DNA from: Bradyrhizobium frederickii
Lineage (GTDB): Bacteria; Pseudomonadota; Alphaproteobacteria; Rhizobiales; Xanthobacteraceae
Direction of reading: 5' to 3'
Assembly: GCF_004570865.1 (NCBI RefSeq)
Contig: NZ_SPQS01000027.1
Coordinates: forward strand, 1-64,000
DNA length: 64,000 nucleotides
Shown here: in pieces, positions 52,664 through 60,547 of the stretch
Layout of the letters: each line of letters begins with the position of its first letter
Numbering within the stretch: position 1 is the first letter of the stretch
Program-made: the position numbers and the translations under genes
Notes under the pieces: generated by a model
Database searches by the model: none
Told to the model about the DNA's origin: nothing
Seen by the model: only the letters and a program-made list of their open reading frames with translations

Positions 52664-55330
52664 ATGCGCGTTGTCGCCGCCGTTCTGTTGCTTGTGTCCG
52701 CGCTTCACGCCGGCATCTGGGGAGTCTTGCGCGACAAGGAACCCGCGCCCGACTTCAAGGGCCTGCTGCCCAGCGTCTCCTACGCGCCGTTCGAGGGCTC
52801 GGCCCACCCCGACATCGACAACATCCCGACGGTGGAGAAAATCCGCGCCGACCTGAAGACGCTGTCGACCATGACGCGGGCGATCCGTCTCTATTCGTCC
52901 ACCGGCGGCGTGGAACTGGTGCCGCCGATCGCGGCCGAGTTCGGCCTCAAGGTCACTGTCGGCGCCTGGATCGACAAGGACAAGGATCGCAACGAGCGCG
53001 AGATCAAGGCCGCCATCGAGCTCGCCCGCAAGAACAGCAACGTCGTCGGCGTCGTCGTCGGCAACGAGGTGATCTACCGCGGTGAGCAGAAGGTCGAAGA
53101 CCTCATCGACATGATCAAGAAGGTGAAGGGCTCGGTCCGCGTGCCCGTCACCACAGGCGAGATCTGGAACATCTGGCGCGACAATCCCGACCTCGGCTCC
53201 AACGTCGATTTCATCGCCGCCCACGTGCTGCCCTATTGGGAAAACTTCCGCTCCGACCAGGCGGTCGACCAGGCCGTCGACCGCTACAACCTCCTGCGCA
53301 ACCTGTTCCCCGGCAAGCGCATCGTGATCGCCGAGTTCGGTTGGCCGAGCCAGGGCTACAACTTACGCAACGCCGACCCGGGTCCGTTCCAGCAGGCGCT
53401 GATCCTGCGCAACTTCGTCACCCGCGCCGAAGCCATCGGCATGGAATACAACATCGTCGAAGCCATCGATCAGCCCTGGAAGTTCTTCGAGGGCGGCGTC
53501 GGTCCCTACTGGGGCATCCTCAACGCCAGCCGCGAGCCGAAATTCGCCTGGACCGGTCCGGTCGAGAACCCCGATTACTGGAAGCTGATGGGCATCGCGC
53601 TGCTGGTCGGCGTCCTGTTGTCGCTGCCGATCCTGCGGATCGAAAAGCCGACCGCCAAGCAGGCCTTCCTGCTGTCGGCGACCGCCAACGGCGTCGGCGC
53701 CTGGGCCGCGACCGTGTTCGCGTTCTGGAACAGCCATTACTTCATCTTCGGCTCGGCCTTCGCGCTGACGCTCGGCATGATCCTCCTTGTTCCTCTTGTT
53801 CTCATTGCGATGGCGCGCATCGACGAGATCGCCGCGGTCGCCTTCGGCCGGCCGCCGCAGCGGCTGATCGCCAAGGACAAGCCGATCGAGAACGTGCCCG
53901 AGACTTACTGCCCGAAGGTCTCGATCCACATCCCCGCCTATTTCGAGCCGGTAGACATGCTCAAGCAGACGCTGGATGCGCTGTCGCGGCTGAACTATCC
54001 GAACTACGAATGCGTCGTCATCATCAACAACACGCCGGATCCCGCGTTCTGGCAGCCGATCCAGGACCATTGCCGCGCGCTCGGTGAACGCTTCAAGTTC
54101 ATCAACGCCGAGAAGGTGCAGGGTTTCAAGGCCGGCGCGCTGCGCATCGCGATGGATCGGACCGCGGCGGATGCGGAGATCATCGGCATCCTCGATGCCG
54201 ACTATGTCGTCGAGCCCGACTGGCTGAAGGACCTCGTGCCCGCCTTCGCCGATCCGCGCGTCGGCCTCGTGCAGGCGCCGCAGGAGCACCGCGACGGCGA
54301 TCTGTCGATCATGCACTACATCATGAACGGCGAATATGCCGGCTTCTTCGACATCGGCATGGTCCAGCGCAACGAGCTCAACGCCGTCATCGTGCACGGC
54401 ACGATGTGCCTGATCCGCCGCGCCGCGATGGACATGGCTGGCGGCTGGTCGTCCGACACGATCTGCGAGGATTCCGATCTCGGCCTTGCGATCCAGGAGC
54501 TCGGCTGGACCACGCACTACACCAACACCCGCTATGGCGCGGGCCTGCTGCCCGACACTTACGAGGCCTTCAAGAAGCAGCGCCATCGCTGGGCCTATGG
54601 CGGCCTCCAGATCGTCAAGAAGCACTGGCGCCGCTTCCTGCCCGGCGCAAGCCGGCTGACCGCCGACCAGAAGCGCGAATATGGCCTCGGATGGCTGAAC
54701 TGGCTGGGCGCCGAGAGCCTCGGCGTGGTGGTGGCGCTGCTCAACCTCGTCTGGGTGCCGATCGTCGCCTTCGCCGACATCGCCATCCCCGACAAGATCC
54801 TGACGCTGCCGATCATCGGCGCCTTCATCGTCTCGCTGGTGCACTTCCTGTCGATGTACCGCGCCCGCGTCGCCATCAAGCCGGGCCAGATGTTGGGTGC
54901 CATGATCGCGGCGATGAGCGTGCAATGGACGGTGTCGCGCGCGGTGGCGCAGGGCCTCATCACCGAGCACATCGCGTTTGCCCGCACCTCCAAGGGCGGC
55001 CTCAGCCGAATGTCGATCGAGTTCCAGGCGTTCTGGGAGGCCGTGATCGGCACCCTGCTGCTGGTCGGCGCCGGCGTGCTGATCGCCTCCAACAGCTTCC
55101 GCCAGATCACCGAGATCTACATCTTCGCCGGCGTGCTGGTGCTGCAGAGCCTGCCGTTCCTGGCGGCCGTCGCCATCGCCATCCTCGAGCTCAGCCGCAT
55201 CAACTCGTTCCAGTTCTGGCGCGACAGCGCGATCCGTACCGCCGAGCTGATCGGCCTCCGCCCGGTCGCCCTGCCTCCGGTGGGCGCGCCGCAGGCCGTG
55301 CCGAACGAGGTACGGCGGGAGACGCAGTGA
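52664..55330 (+). CDS. ndvB: Beta-(1,3)-glucan synthase NdvB-like (GH17 plus GT2 domains)
   Basis: 888 aa. An N-terminal helix (VVAAVLLLVSALHAGIWGVL) and a GH17 domain (about 35-300: VSYAPFEGSAH, VVGNEVIYRG, VIAEFGWPSQGY) are followed by membrane helices. A GT2 domain lies at about 425-680, with VSIHIPAYFEP, IGILDADYVVEP (DxD-type metal site), EDSDLGLAIQ (ED base) and QKQRHRWAYGG (QxxRW variant). Further helices end the protein. It polymerises UDP-glucose into beta-1,3 glucan and exports it; the GH17 part probably acts as transglycosylase for ring closure or branching. The start at 52664 has a weak ribosome site; a TTG at 52601 is possible. Confidence 0.88.
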   Translation: MRVVAAVLLLVSALHAGIWGVLRDKEPAPDFKGLLPSVSYAPFEGSAHPDIDNIPTVEKIRADLKTLSTMTRAIRLYSSTGGVELVPPIAAEFGLKVTVGAWIDKDKDRNEREIKAAIELARKNSNVVGVVVGNEVIYRGEQKVEDLIDMIKKVKGSVRVPVTTGEIWNIWRDNPDLGSNVDFIAAHVLPYWENFRSDQAVDQAVDRYNLLRNLFPGKRIVIAEFGWPSQGYNLRNADPGPFQQALILRNFVTRAEAIGMEYNIVEAIDQPWKFFEGGVGPYWGILNASREPKFAWTGPVENPDYWKLMGIALLVGVLLSLPILRIEKPTAKQAFLLSATANGVGAWAATVFAFWNSHYFIFGSAFALTLGMILLVPLVLIAMARIDEIAAVAFGRPPQRLIAKDKPIENVPETYCPKVSIHIPAYFEPVDMLKQTLDALSRLNYPNYECVVIINNTPDPAFWQPIQDHCRALGERFKFINAEKVQGFKAGALRIAMDRTAADAEIIGILDADYVVEPDWLKDLVPAFADPRVGLVQAPQEHRDGDLSIMHYIMNGEYAGFFDIGMVQRNELNAVIVHGTMCLIRRAAMDMAGGWSSDTICEDSDLGLAIQELGWTTHYTNTRYGAGLLPDTYEAFKKQRHRWAYGGLQIVKKHWRRFLPGASRLTADQKREYGLGWLNWLGAESLGVVVALLNLVWVPIVAFADIAIPDKILTLPIIGAFIVSLVHFLSMYRARVAIKPGQMLGAMIAAMSVQWTVSRAVAQGLITEHIAFARTSKGGLSRMSIEFQAFWEAVIGTLLLVGAGVLIASNSFRQITEIYIFAGVLVLQSLPFLAAVAIAILELSRINSFQFWRDSAIRTAELIGLRPVALPPVGAPQAVPNEVRRETQ

Positions 55331-55665
55331 CGGGCGCGTGCGGCCGCCGGGCGTCTCGAACCACGAAAGGCCGAGGTGGTCCAGCAACCTCCCGCGGTTC
55401 AGCGTGGATGACGCCCGCCAATCAGGTTGAAATTCCTGGCCTAACCAGCGGAGGCAGCGAGAAAATCCCCGCCCCTGCCAAGACTTTCGGCAACCACGCC
55501 CGCTATTGACCTCGGCGCCCCATCCCCCTACACAGCCGGGGCCGAAAGCATGGTCCGGAAACAGCCGGTTTTTCCCCGCGACGCAAATCGGGCGTAGCGG
55601 CAAGACATGCTTCTCGAATGTCCGAACACGATGGCGATCTTCGTCAAAGCCATCAGCGGCCATGG
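55331..55665. other. Intergenic stretch between ndvB and tRNA-Lys, nothing identified
   Basis: No gene, repeat or terminator could be supported in these 335 bases. The tRNA promoter should lie in the last 60 bases, but no good -35/-10 pair was seen. Confidence 0.5.
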
Positions 55666-55741
55666 GAGCGCGTAGCTCAGCCGGTAGAGCACGTGACTTT
55701 TAATCACGGGGTCCTGGGTTCGAGCCCCAGCGCGCTCACCA
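55666..55741 (+). tRNA. tRNA-Lys(TTT)
   Basis: 76 bases including an encoded CCA. The acceptor stem GAGCGCG pairs with CGCGCTC. D-arm: AGCTCAGCCGGTAGAGCA. The anticodon loop CTTTTAA gives anticodon TTT. T-arm: CTGGGTTCGAGCCCCAG. All stems are well paired, so the gene is intact. A foreign block follows directly, so the 3' half of this gene is the probable attachment site. Confidence 0.96.
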
Positions 55742-55800
55742 AGCAAGATCAACGACTTATCCAACGATTTTCACCGGCGGAGTAAGCGACTTCTCTTGCG

Positions 55801-55822
55801 GGGGCCACATTCGGGGCCACAT
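55801..55822. repeat. Direct repeat GGGGCCACAT x2 next to the tRNA
   Basis: GGGGCCACAT at 55801-55810 and 55813-55822, separated by TC. It lies 60 bases after the tRNA-Lys gene, at the left end of the island, where integrase arm-type sites would be placed. Nothing else is seen between 55742 and the first gene. Confidence 0.5.
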
Positions 55823-55923
55823 CAGTTCAGTAACAGTTTCCTAAGCGGGCCGCGGAATGCTGCGGGTCGGCCGATCGTGTGAAGATTCGCCATACGGTGA
55901 TGGACTATCTATATCGGGTACTC

Positions 55924-56658
55924 ATGAGCGAATTTGTCCGACCGCACTATCGAAACGCCCCGATTGCCGAGGCGCTGATTGATATCCGTGTCGCGCGGCC
56001 GGACCTTGTGACGATGGAGCAAATCACGCTTGCTGCTGATCAGCTGGCGGAGCGTTTCCCGGTTCGTCACCCAATGAATACGATCGAATTTGGCTTCGAT
56101 TTCGGGTCAAACCAGACTAACAACAGCCAGGAACAAACGGGGCTGCGGTTGGAGTGCGAAAACAGGGTTTTGTTATTACAGCGAATCGGTTTCACCTATA
56201 GCCATCTCCCTCCCTACACAAATTGGGAGACGCTCCGCGACGAAGCGCTCAGCTGCTGGAATGTCTTTCGGGAAGCAACAAAGCAATCGGCGGCCAGCAG
56301 ACTCGCCGTTCGCGTGATCAACAAAATTCCGACCCCGGAGGCTGAAATAGCTTTGGAGGATTACCTGTCGGTCTATCCGGTGGTGCCCACCAAGTTGCCG
56401 ACGACAGCAAAAGCTGCTTTCGTACAACTACAAATGGCGATGTCGCATGTGATTCCGACAGCGCAGGCGATCTTAAACATCGCTAGTGGACATGCGGACG
56501 CGAACGGACCTCACTTGCTCTTGGACATTGATCTGTTCGCAGCAGGCGTCGTTGAAGGCGATGAGGCAATATGGAACACAATTGAAAAGTTCGGAATTGA
56601 GAAAGACGTGATTTTTGAAGCTTGCATTACTGACAAGATTCGAGAGGCGATCCAGTGA
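55924..56658 (+). CDS. TIGR04255-family protein
   Basis: 244 aa from the ATG at 55924 (MSEFVRPHY); a GTG at 55879 and an ATG at 55909 are in frame. The opening RPHYRNAPIAEALIDIRVARP is the usual entry of the sporadically distributed TIGR04255 family, followed by an FGFDF strand, a LLLQRIGFTYSHLPPYTNWE segment and YLSVYPVVPT. Length is typical. The biochemical function of the family is unknown; members are often found on mobile DNA with a small partner gene, as here. AT-richer than chromosomal neighbours. First gene of a three-gene operon; its stop overlaps the next start (GTGA). Confidence 0.75.
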   Translation: MSEFVRPHYRNAPIAEALIDIRVARPDLVTMEQITLAADQLAERFPVRHPMNTIEFGFDFGSNQTNNSQEQTGLRLECENRVLLLQRIGFTYSHLPPYTNWETLRDEALSCWNVFREATKQSAASRLAVRVINKIPTPEAEIALEDYLSVYPVVPTKLPTTAKAAFVQLQMAMSHVIPTAQAILNIASGHADANGPHLLLDIDLFAAGVVEGDEAIWNTIEKFGIEKDVIFEACITDKIREAIQ

Positions 56659-57095
56659 CCGCTATCAGATTGGCAGCTCCGACTTACCCTCGCACCTTCG
56701 GCAGTGGCGGCGTTTCTGTGAGCGCTGGCGAGATCGATCAGGTGCTCGTTAAAGATCGGCCGCTGCAGGCCGAAACCCGCAAAATCTGGTCCTTGTCATC
56801 CGACACAGGTAGGCCGACCGACAAGGCCGTTTCCTCTGCGATTCGCACACTGGGCGTCTTGTTCGGAAAGGCTGTCAAACTTGGGTCGTGGTCGAGTCCT
56901 CTCATCACGCTAAGCGAAAACAACGAGATCGTTTTCGAATGGTGGAACGATCAGAAAAAGATCACGATCTATTTCGGTAATGACGAACCTGAATATATCA
57001 AAGTTTGGGGCACTGACATCGATAACGAGATGGATTCCGGACCATTGCCGGGCGGCTGGAATTTGACCTCTCTTTGGCTGTGGCTTTTTCCGTGA
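56655..57095 (+). CDS. Small partner protein in the TIGR04255 operon
   Basis: 146 aa, GTG start overlapping the previous stop by four bases, so translational coupling is expected. TYPRTFGSGGVSVSAGEID leads into a Lys/Arg-rich middle (VKDRPLQAETRKIWSLSSD, PTDKAVSSAIRTLGVLF). The acidic, Trp-rich C-terminus (EIVFEWWNDQKKITIYFG, MDSGPLPGGWNLTSLWLW) has no obvious catalytic motif. No signal peptide. Not recognised as a named family. The tight link suggests that it forms a complex with the TIGR04255 protein. Confidence 0.65.
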   Translation: MTAIRLAAPTYPRTFGSGGVSVSAGEIDQVLVKDRPLQAETRKIWSLSSDTGRPTDKAVSSAIRTLGVLFGKAVKLGSWSSPLITLSENNEIVFEWWNDQKKITIYFGNDEPEYIKVWGTDIDNEMDSGPLPGGWNLTSLWLWLFP

Positions 57096-57103
57096 TGTAG
57101 CCA

Positions 57104-57559
57104 ATGAGCGTGATCCACATCGATGATTCCCACGACCTTTATAGGTCTGTGAGAGAGGGAGAATATACGACTCGCAACGGCCAGATTACATTTTCGGCTT
57201 CGGCGTTCAACGATCGCGATCGTAAGCCCTCAGTTGACACCTCTGCCCTGCGCACCGATCCACGGGCAACGCGCAAGTCGCCCGAGCAGGGTGTTGCAAA
57301 ACTTACGGCTGTCGAAGTTCGCAAGACGAGCGGGATTCCTATCAGGAATGCTGCAGGCGAGCAGATTGCGGCCCATGAAGTGGATGTGGTTCATCGGCCG
57401 ATCAAAGACGATCCAGAGGGCGAACCCGACAACGATGCCCATTGCCAGGTGGAATGCCATCCGGTGATGGACCACGACAAGCGGTTTAAGAGACTTAAAG
57501 AAGCTCTAGCCGGCATTGCGAACAAATACGGCTGGGTAGTGCAACCTGGGTCTCCTTAG
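57104..57559 (+). CDS. Third protein of the TIGR04255 operon
   Basis: 151 aa, starting nine bases after the previous stop. HDLYRSVREGEYTTRNGQITFSASAFNDRDRKPSVDTSALR is a pattern I have seen in small uncharacterised bacterial proteins that begin with 'LYR-x-V' and carry 'SAxAF ... SVD'. Then come AKLTAVEVRKTSG and PDNDAHCQVECHPVMD with His and Cys residues close together, possibly a metal or active site. Function unknown. No signal peptide or membrane segment. Together the three genes look like a self-contained accessory module on the island. Confidence 0.65.
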   Translation: MSVIHIDDSHDLYRSVREGEYTTRNGQITFSASAFNDRDRKPSVDTSALRTDPRATRKSPEQGVAKLTAVEVRKTSGIPIRNAAGEQIAAHEVDVVHRPIKDDPEGEPDNDAHCQVECHPVMDHDKRFKRLKEALAGIANKYGWVVQPGSP

Positions 57560-57614
57560 TTCGCCCGGTTCGTCGCGCCGGTCGCGTTTTAATCGATGTT
57601 CCTGACAGAGTCTG

Positions 57615-58109
57615 ATGGTCGACATATCAGCCATTACTGGCGCAATCACCGCACTGAAGAGCGCCAACGACATTGCTCAAGCGATGGTCGGGCTTCGCGA
57701 CGCTGCGGCGTTTCAATCCAAGCTTATCGAATTCCAGAACAAGATTATCGAGGCAAATGCGAGCGCCTTTGCGGCGCAGGACGAACGCGCCGAACTGCTG
57801 CGTAAAATTGCTGATCTCGATAAGCAGGTCGAAAAACTGACGGCAGAGAAGCGAAAGTTCGATCGCTATCAGTTGAAAGACTTTGGCGGCAACTCATTCG
57901 CCTACGAATTGAAGGCATCCGAAGCCAATGGCGAACCAATTCATCGAGCTTGCGCAACCTGCTTTCAGGATGAGCGTATCAGTATTTTACAATTCTCTCA
58001 CCAGTCCGAAGGACAGGATTGGTACACCTGTCCGCGATGCAAGGAGCCTCAACATTTTGGTGCGCACGTCCGGAGGGAATCATATCGCTCGCACCATAGC
58101 GATTTCTAA
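57615..58109 (+). CDS. Coiled-coil protein with C-terminal zinc ribbon
   Basis: 164 aa. The N-terminal two-thirds form amphipathic helix and coiled coil (ITALKSANDIAQAMVGLRD; ERAELLRKIADLDKQVEKL). The last third holds two CxxC knuckles (RACATCFQDE and TCPRCKEPQ), a probable zinc ribbon. Such proteins recur in prophages and islands without a known function. The stop lies inside the last codons of the convergent terminase gene (four-base overlap). Confidence 0.65.
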   Translation: MVDISAITGAITALKSANDIAQAMVGLRDAAAFQSKLIEFQNKIIEANASAFAAQDERAELLRKIADLDKQVEKLTAEKRKFDRYQLKDFGGNSFAYELKASEANGEPIHRACATCFQDERISILQFSHQSEGQDWYTCPRCKEPQHFGAHVRRESYRSHHSDF

Positions 58110-59365
58110 ACCCGCAACTCCGTGATTATTACGGTGTTTTGCGGACCGCTCAGCTCGGTCAGCGCCCACACCAGCGCGTCGACGCGATCCGGCGAATAGC
58201 CGACCTTCGCGCGGTCGAAATCCGATGTAAACGCACACATTTGATCTTCGAGCACATCGAACCCACCGACATGATGCACCTTGCGCTGCTCGTAGAGCGC
58301 CGCAATCGGCTCGGCGCGTACCACCTTGCCACGGCTGGCATGCACGGCTTTAAAGCTCACACGCGAGTCGAGCGCCCGTATCGTCGCCTCGACCATGGCG
58401 CCACCGTTGTTCACTTCGGCTAGGATCCGGTCTGCCTTGTGGCGTCGGTAAGCGTCGATCGCGACCCGCGCCCACTCATGCGGAGCATAGCGGCCCGAAC
58501 AGTCTTCGAGCACGTAAGCCGCTTCATCTCTGGTAACGCCGGCAACGATGATGCCGGTTTCGTCCGATCCCTCGTTGTTCGAGACGGCGGGGTCGATGGC
58601 CACGACGATACGGCGCAGCTCCGGCGCGACGGTTACCCGATCACGGTCCAGCCAGTCCAATTGCCAGAGCGCGCCCGGGTTGTCCGAAAGCAGTTCGGCG
58701 TTCAGCTCCTGTCGACCGAGGCGCGTCCCTTCGTAGCGCTGGCGGACGGCAGCGAGGAAGGTCGGGGCTAGGTTGGCTTCGTTCTCGAACGTCGAGCCGC
58801 GCGTCACGACCACGTCCCTGCCCTGGCGCGCCAACAACTCCTTGAGCAGCTTGATCGGCCTTGGGGTCGTGGTCACAAGCCAGCGCGGCCGCTTCCCGAG
58901 GCGCAAGCCAAACTGCAACATGTCCCAAGTGCCCTGCACGTCGGTCCACGCCGCCAGCTCGTCCGCCCATGCGGCGTCATGCTCGGGGCCGCGGAGCCGG
59001 TCCGCTTCCTCACTGGAAAACGTCGTCGCCTGCGCGCCGTTCGGCCAGGTCAGCCGGCGCTTGCTCGACTCATAGATAGGCCTGTTCCATGCCGGTGCGG
59101 TATTGAGCAGCCCCGAGACGCCCTCGACCAGCGTGTCGCGCGCGTCGGCCGCGGTGGCAGCGACCAGGGCGATGCGGCCAGCCTGTCGGGTGTCGACAAG
59201 ATCGTGCACCCACCCTGCCCCCGCACGCGTCTTACCGAAACCGCGGCCTGCCAGGATCATCCACCCATTCCAGTCACCAGGCGGCGGGAGCTGGCTTGGA
59301 CGGGCTTTGGCGCGCCAGCCACCGTCCTCAAGGGCGTCGGCGAGTGCGGCGGCAATGCTGGTCAT
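58106..59365 (-). CDS. terL: Phage terminase large subunit
   Basis: 419 aa. The ATPase domain has LAGRGFGKTRAGAGWVHDL (Walker A), IALVAATAADARDTLVEGVSG, and PEHDAAWADELAAW (Walker B region). The nuclease domain has RIVVAIDPAVSNNEGSDETG with catalytic Asp, and YSPDRVDALVWALTEL with a late Asp. It is the packaging motor that cuts and pumps phage DNA into heads. All key motifs are present, so it may be functional. The start overlaps the small subunit stop by ATGA. Similar terminases also occur in gene transfer agents, but the context here is an island. Confidence 0.92.
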   Translation of the reverse strand: MTSIAAALADALEDGGWRAKARPSQLPPPGDWNGWMILAGRGFGKTRAGAGWVHDLVDTRQAGRIALVAATAADARDTLVEGVSGLLNTAPAWNRPIYESSKRRLTWPNGAQATTFSSEEADRLRGPEHDAAWADELAAWTDVQGTWDMLQFGLRLGKRPRWLVTTTPRPIKLLKELLARQGRDVVVTRGSTFENEANLAPTFLAAVRQRYEGTRLGRQELNAELLSDNPGALWQLDWLDRDRVTVAPELRRIVVAIDPAVSNNEGSDETGIIVAGVTRDEAAYVLEDCSGRYAPHEWARVAIDAYRRHKADRILAEVNNGGAMVEATIRALDSRVSFKAVHASRGKVVRAEPIAALYEQRKVHHVGGFDVLEDQMCAFTSDFDRAKVGYSPDRVDALVWALTELSGPQNTVIITELRV

Positions 59366-60003
59366 GGGGTGGGCTCCGGCAGCGGTATGGGACAGGGTGG
59401 CGGCAGCGCGAGGGCATCGATCATCACGGGTGCCCTACCCGCTCGCAGCCCGTCGGCGGTCGTCTCTGCGTCGAGTTCGTGCAGGGCCGCCACCACAGCA
59501 GCGCGCGCTGCTCCGTGCGGCGCCAGGGCTCGCAGGATGGCCGCCTGCACCTTGGCGAACTGCGGGCTGTTCACGATCGCCACGTTGTTCTGAATGTTAA
59601 TGGTGCCCTGTGCGATGGTAGCAATCTCGCCGGTCACCTTGCCGATCTTTTCCAACACACCGACGAGTTGGCCGGCAACGATGGCCGCGCCGCGCGCGTC
59701 ACCGGCCTCGGTGGTGGCGGCAAGCTGCGACATGAGCATGGTGCGTACCGCCCGGAAGTGGTCGAGCACTGACGCACCCTCATCCGCCGCCTTCTCCGCA
59801 AGCTCGGCGAGCTGCGCCGGCCCAACGAGATAGGACGCCTTCATTTCGACGCTGACGTGATTGTGCCAATGCCGGCCGATTGCGTCCTTGGACAACCCGA
59901 ACTTCGTGGCCAGGCTATCGAGCGAGGCGCCGCCCGCACGCAACAGTTCGATCCGCCAACGCTCGTCATGAGCGCAGACGGTGCATTTAGGTCCCGATTT
60001 CAT
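59362..60003 (-). CDS. terS: Phage terminase small subunit-like, DNA-recognition protein
   Basis: 213 aa from the ATG at 60003 (MKSGPKCTVC); codons further upstream are open but less likely. A two-Cys start (CTVCAHDERWRIE) leads to a helix-turn-helix (GGASLDSLATKFGLSKDAIGRHWHNH), fitting DNA binding at the packaging site. A helical middle (VGPAQLAELAEKAADE, GQLVGVLEKIGKVTGEI) likely drives oligomerisation, and the end is Pro-rich. Coupling to TerL (ATGA) supports the small-subunit role. Confidence 0.8.
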   Translation of the reverse strand: MKSGPKCTVCAHDERWRIELLRAGGASLDSLATKFGLSKDAIGRHWHNHVSVEMKASYLVGPAQLAELAEKAADEGASVLDHFRAVRTMLMSQLAATTEAGDARGAAIVAGQLVGVLEKIGKVTGEIATIAQGTINIQNNVAIVNSPQFAKVQAAILRALAPHGAARAAVVAALHELDAETTADGLRAGRAPVMIDALALPPPCPIPLPEPTP

Positions 60004-60216
60004 CTGCAAAAATCCGACGCGAATTGCGCCATGTGGCCCTATAGTGGCCCCGGAAAGTGAAATTTCGGTTTCACCGGAAAAATGCAAGTCATTGCAAGCA
60101 GATGAAATTCAGACCCCGTGATTAAATATCGCGAGCGCGAATGAAAGCCATTGAAACGAACCGCGATAACGCCGAAAGATCAGCGCGGATTGAAGATGGT
60201 ATCGCAAGGTTTCCCC

Positions 60217-60378
60217 ATGTCCGAAAACACTCGCTGCGATCATTGCGAAGGAGAGTTCGCGCCGGAACAACTGGTCGTTCTCGCGCCACCAATCGGCGAC
60301 GGTGAGATGATCTGCAAGCGATGCATCGAAATCAAACTACGTCGGGCTGTCGCGCAAATGCCCAGCGGCGACAATTGA
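60217..60378 (+). CDS. 53-aa zinc-ribbon microprotein
   Basis: MSENTRCDHCEGEFAPEQLVV, then MICKRCIEIKLRRAV: two CxxC pairs about 30 residues apart, a compact zinc-binding fold. An AAGG site seven bases upstream supports this ATG; ATG 60196 and TTG 60151 are alternatives in frame. It is transcribed against the surrounding phage genes. Possibly a small transcription or anti-host regulator; function unknown. Confidence 0.5.
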   Translation: MSENTRCDHCEGEFAPEQLVVLAPPIGDGEMICKRCIEIKLRRAVAQMPSGDN

Positions 60379-60441
60379 CGTCTGCGCTCATCATTTTCCA
60401 CTTCACTTTGATGTTGAAATTCTAAGCCCTTGAAATCCAAC

Positions 60442-60545
60442 GGACCGACCGGACCAAACACAGACCGCGGTCCGACGGGTCCACCGCCGGCCATACGGAC
60501 CGACCAGACCGCCCCCCTATAAGGGCGGTACGGCGGTCCCGGTCC
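60442..60545. repeat. Cluster of GGACCG / CGGTCC motifs
   Basis: Within about 105 bases after the ATPase gene, GGACCG or its reverse complement CGGTCC appears five times exactly (60442, 60468, 60497, 60534, 60540), with further near matches (GGACC, AGACCG). A hairpin ACCGCCC/GGGCGGT with a short AT-rich loop lies in the middle (about 60508-60529). Such iteration next to a replication-type ATPase could be an origin or a protein-binding site, but simple slippage is possible. Confidence 0.5.
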
Positions 60546-60547
60546 GG

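Noticed and set aside
53363..55663. 766-codon minus-strand ORF opposite ndvB
   Set aside because: Antisense shadow; ndvB motifs on the plus strand are clear.
60505..60532. Hairpin after the island ATPase gene as intrinsic terminator
   Set aside because: The stem is good, but no T-tract follows on the minus strand, so I kept it only as part of the repeat cluster.
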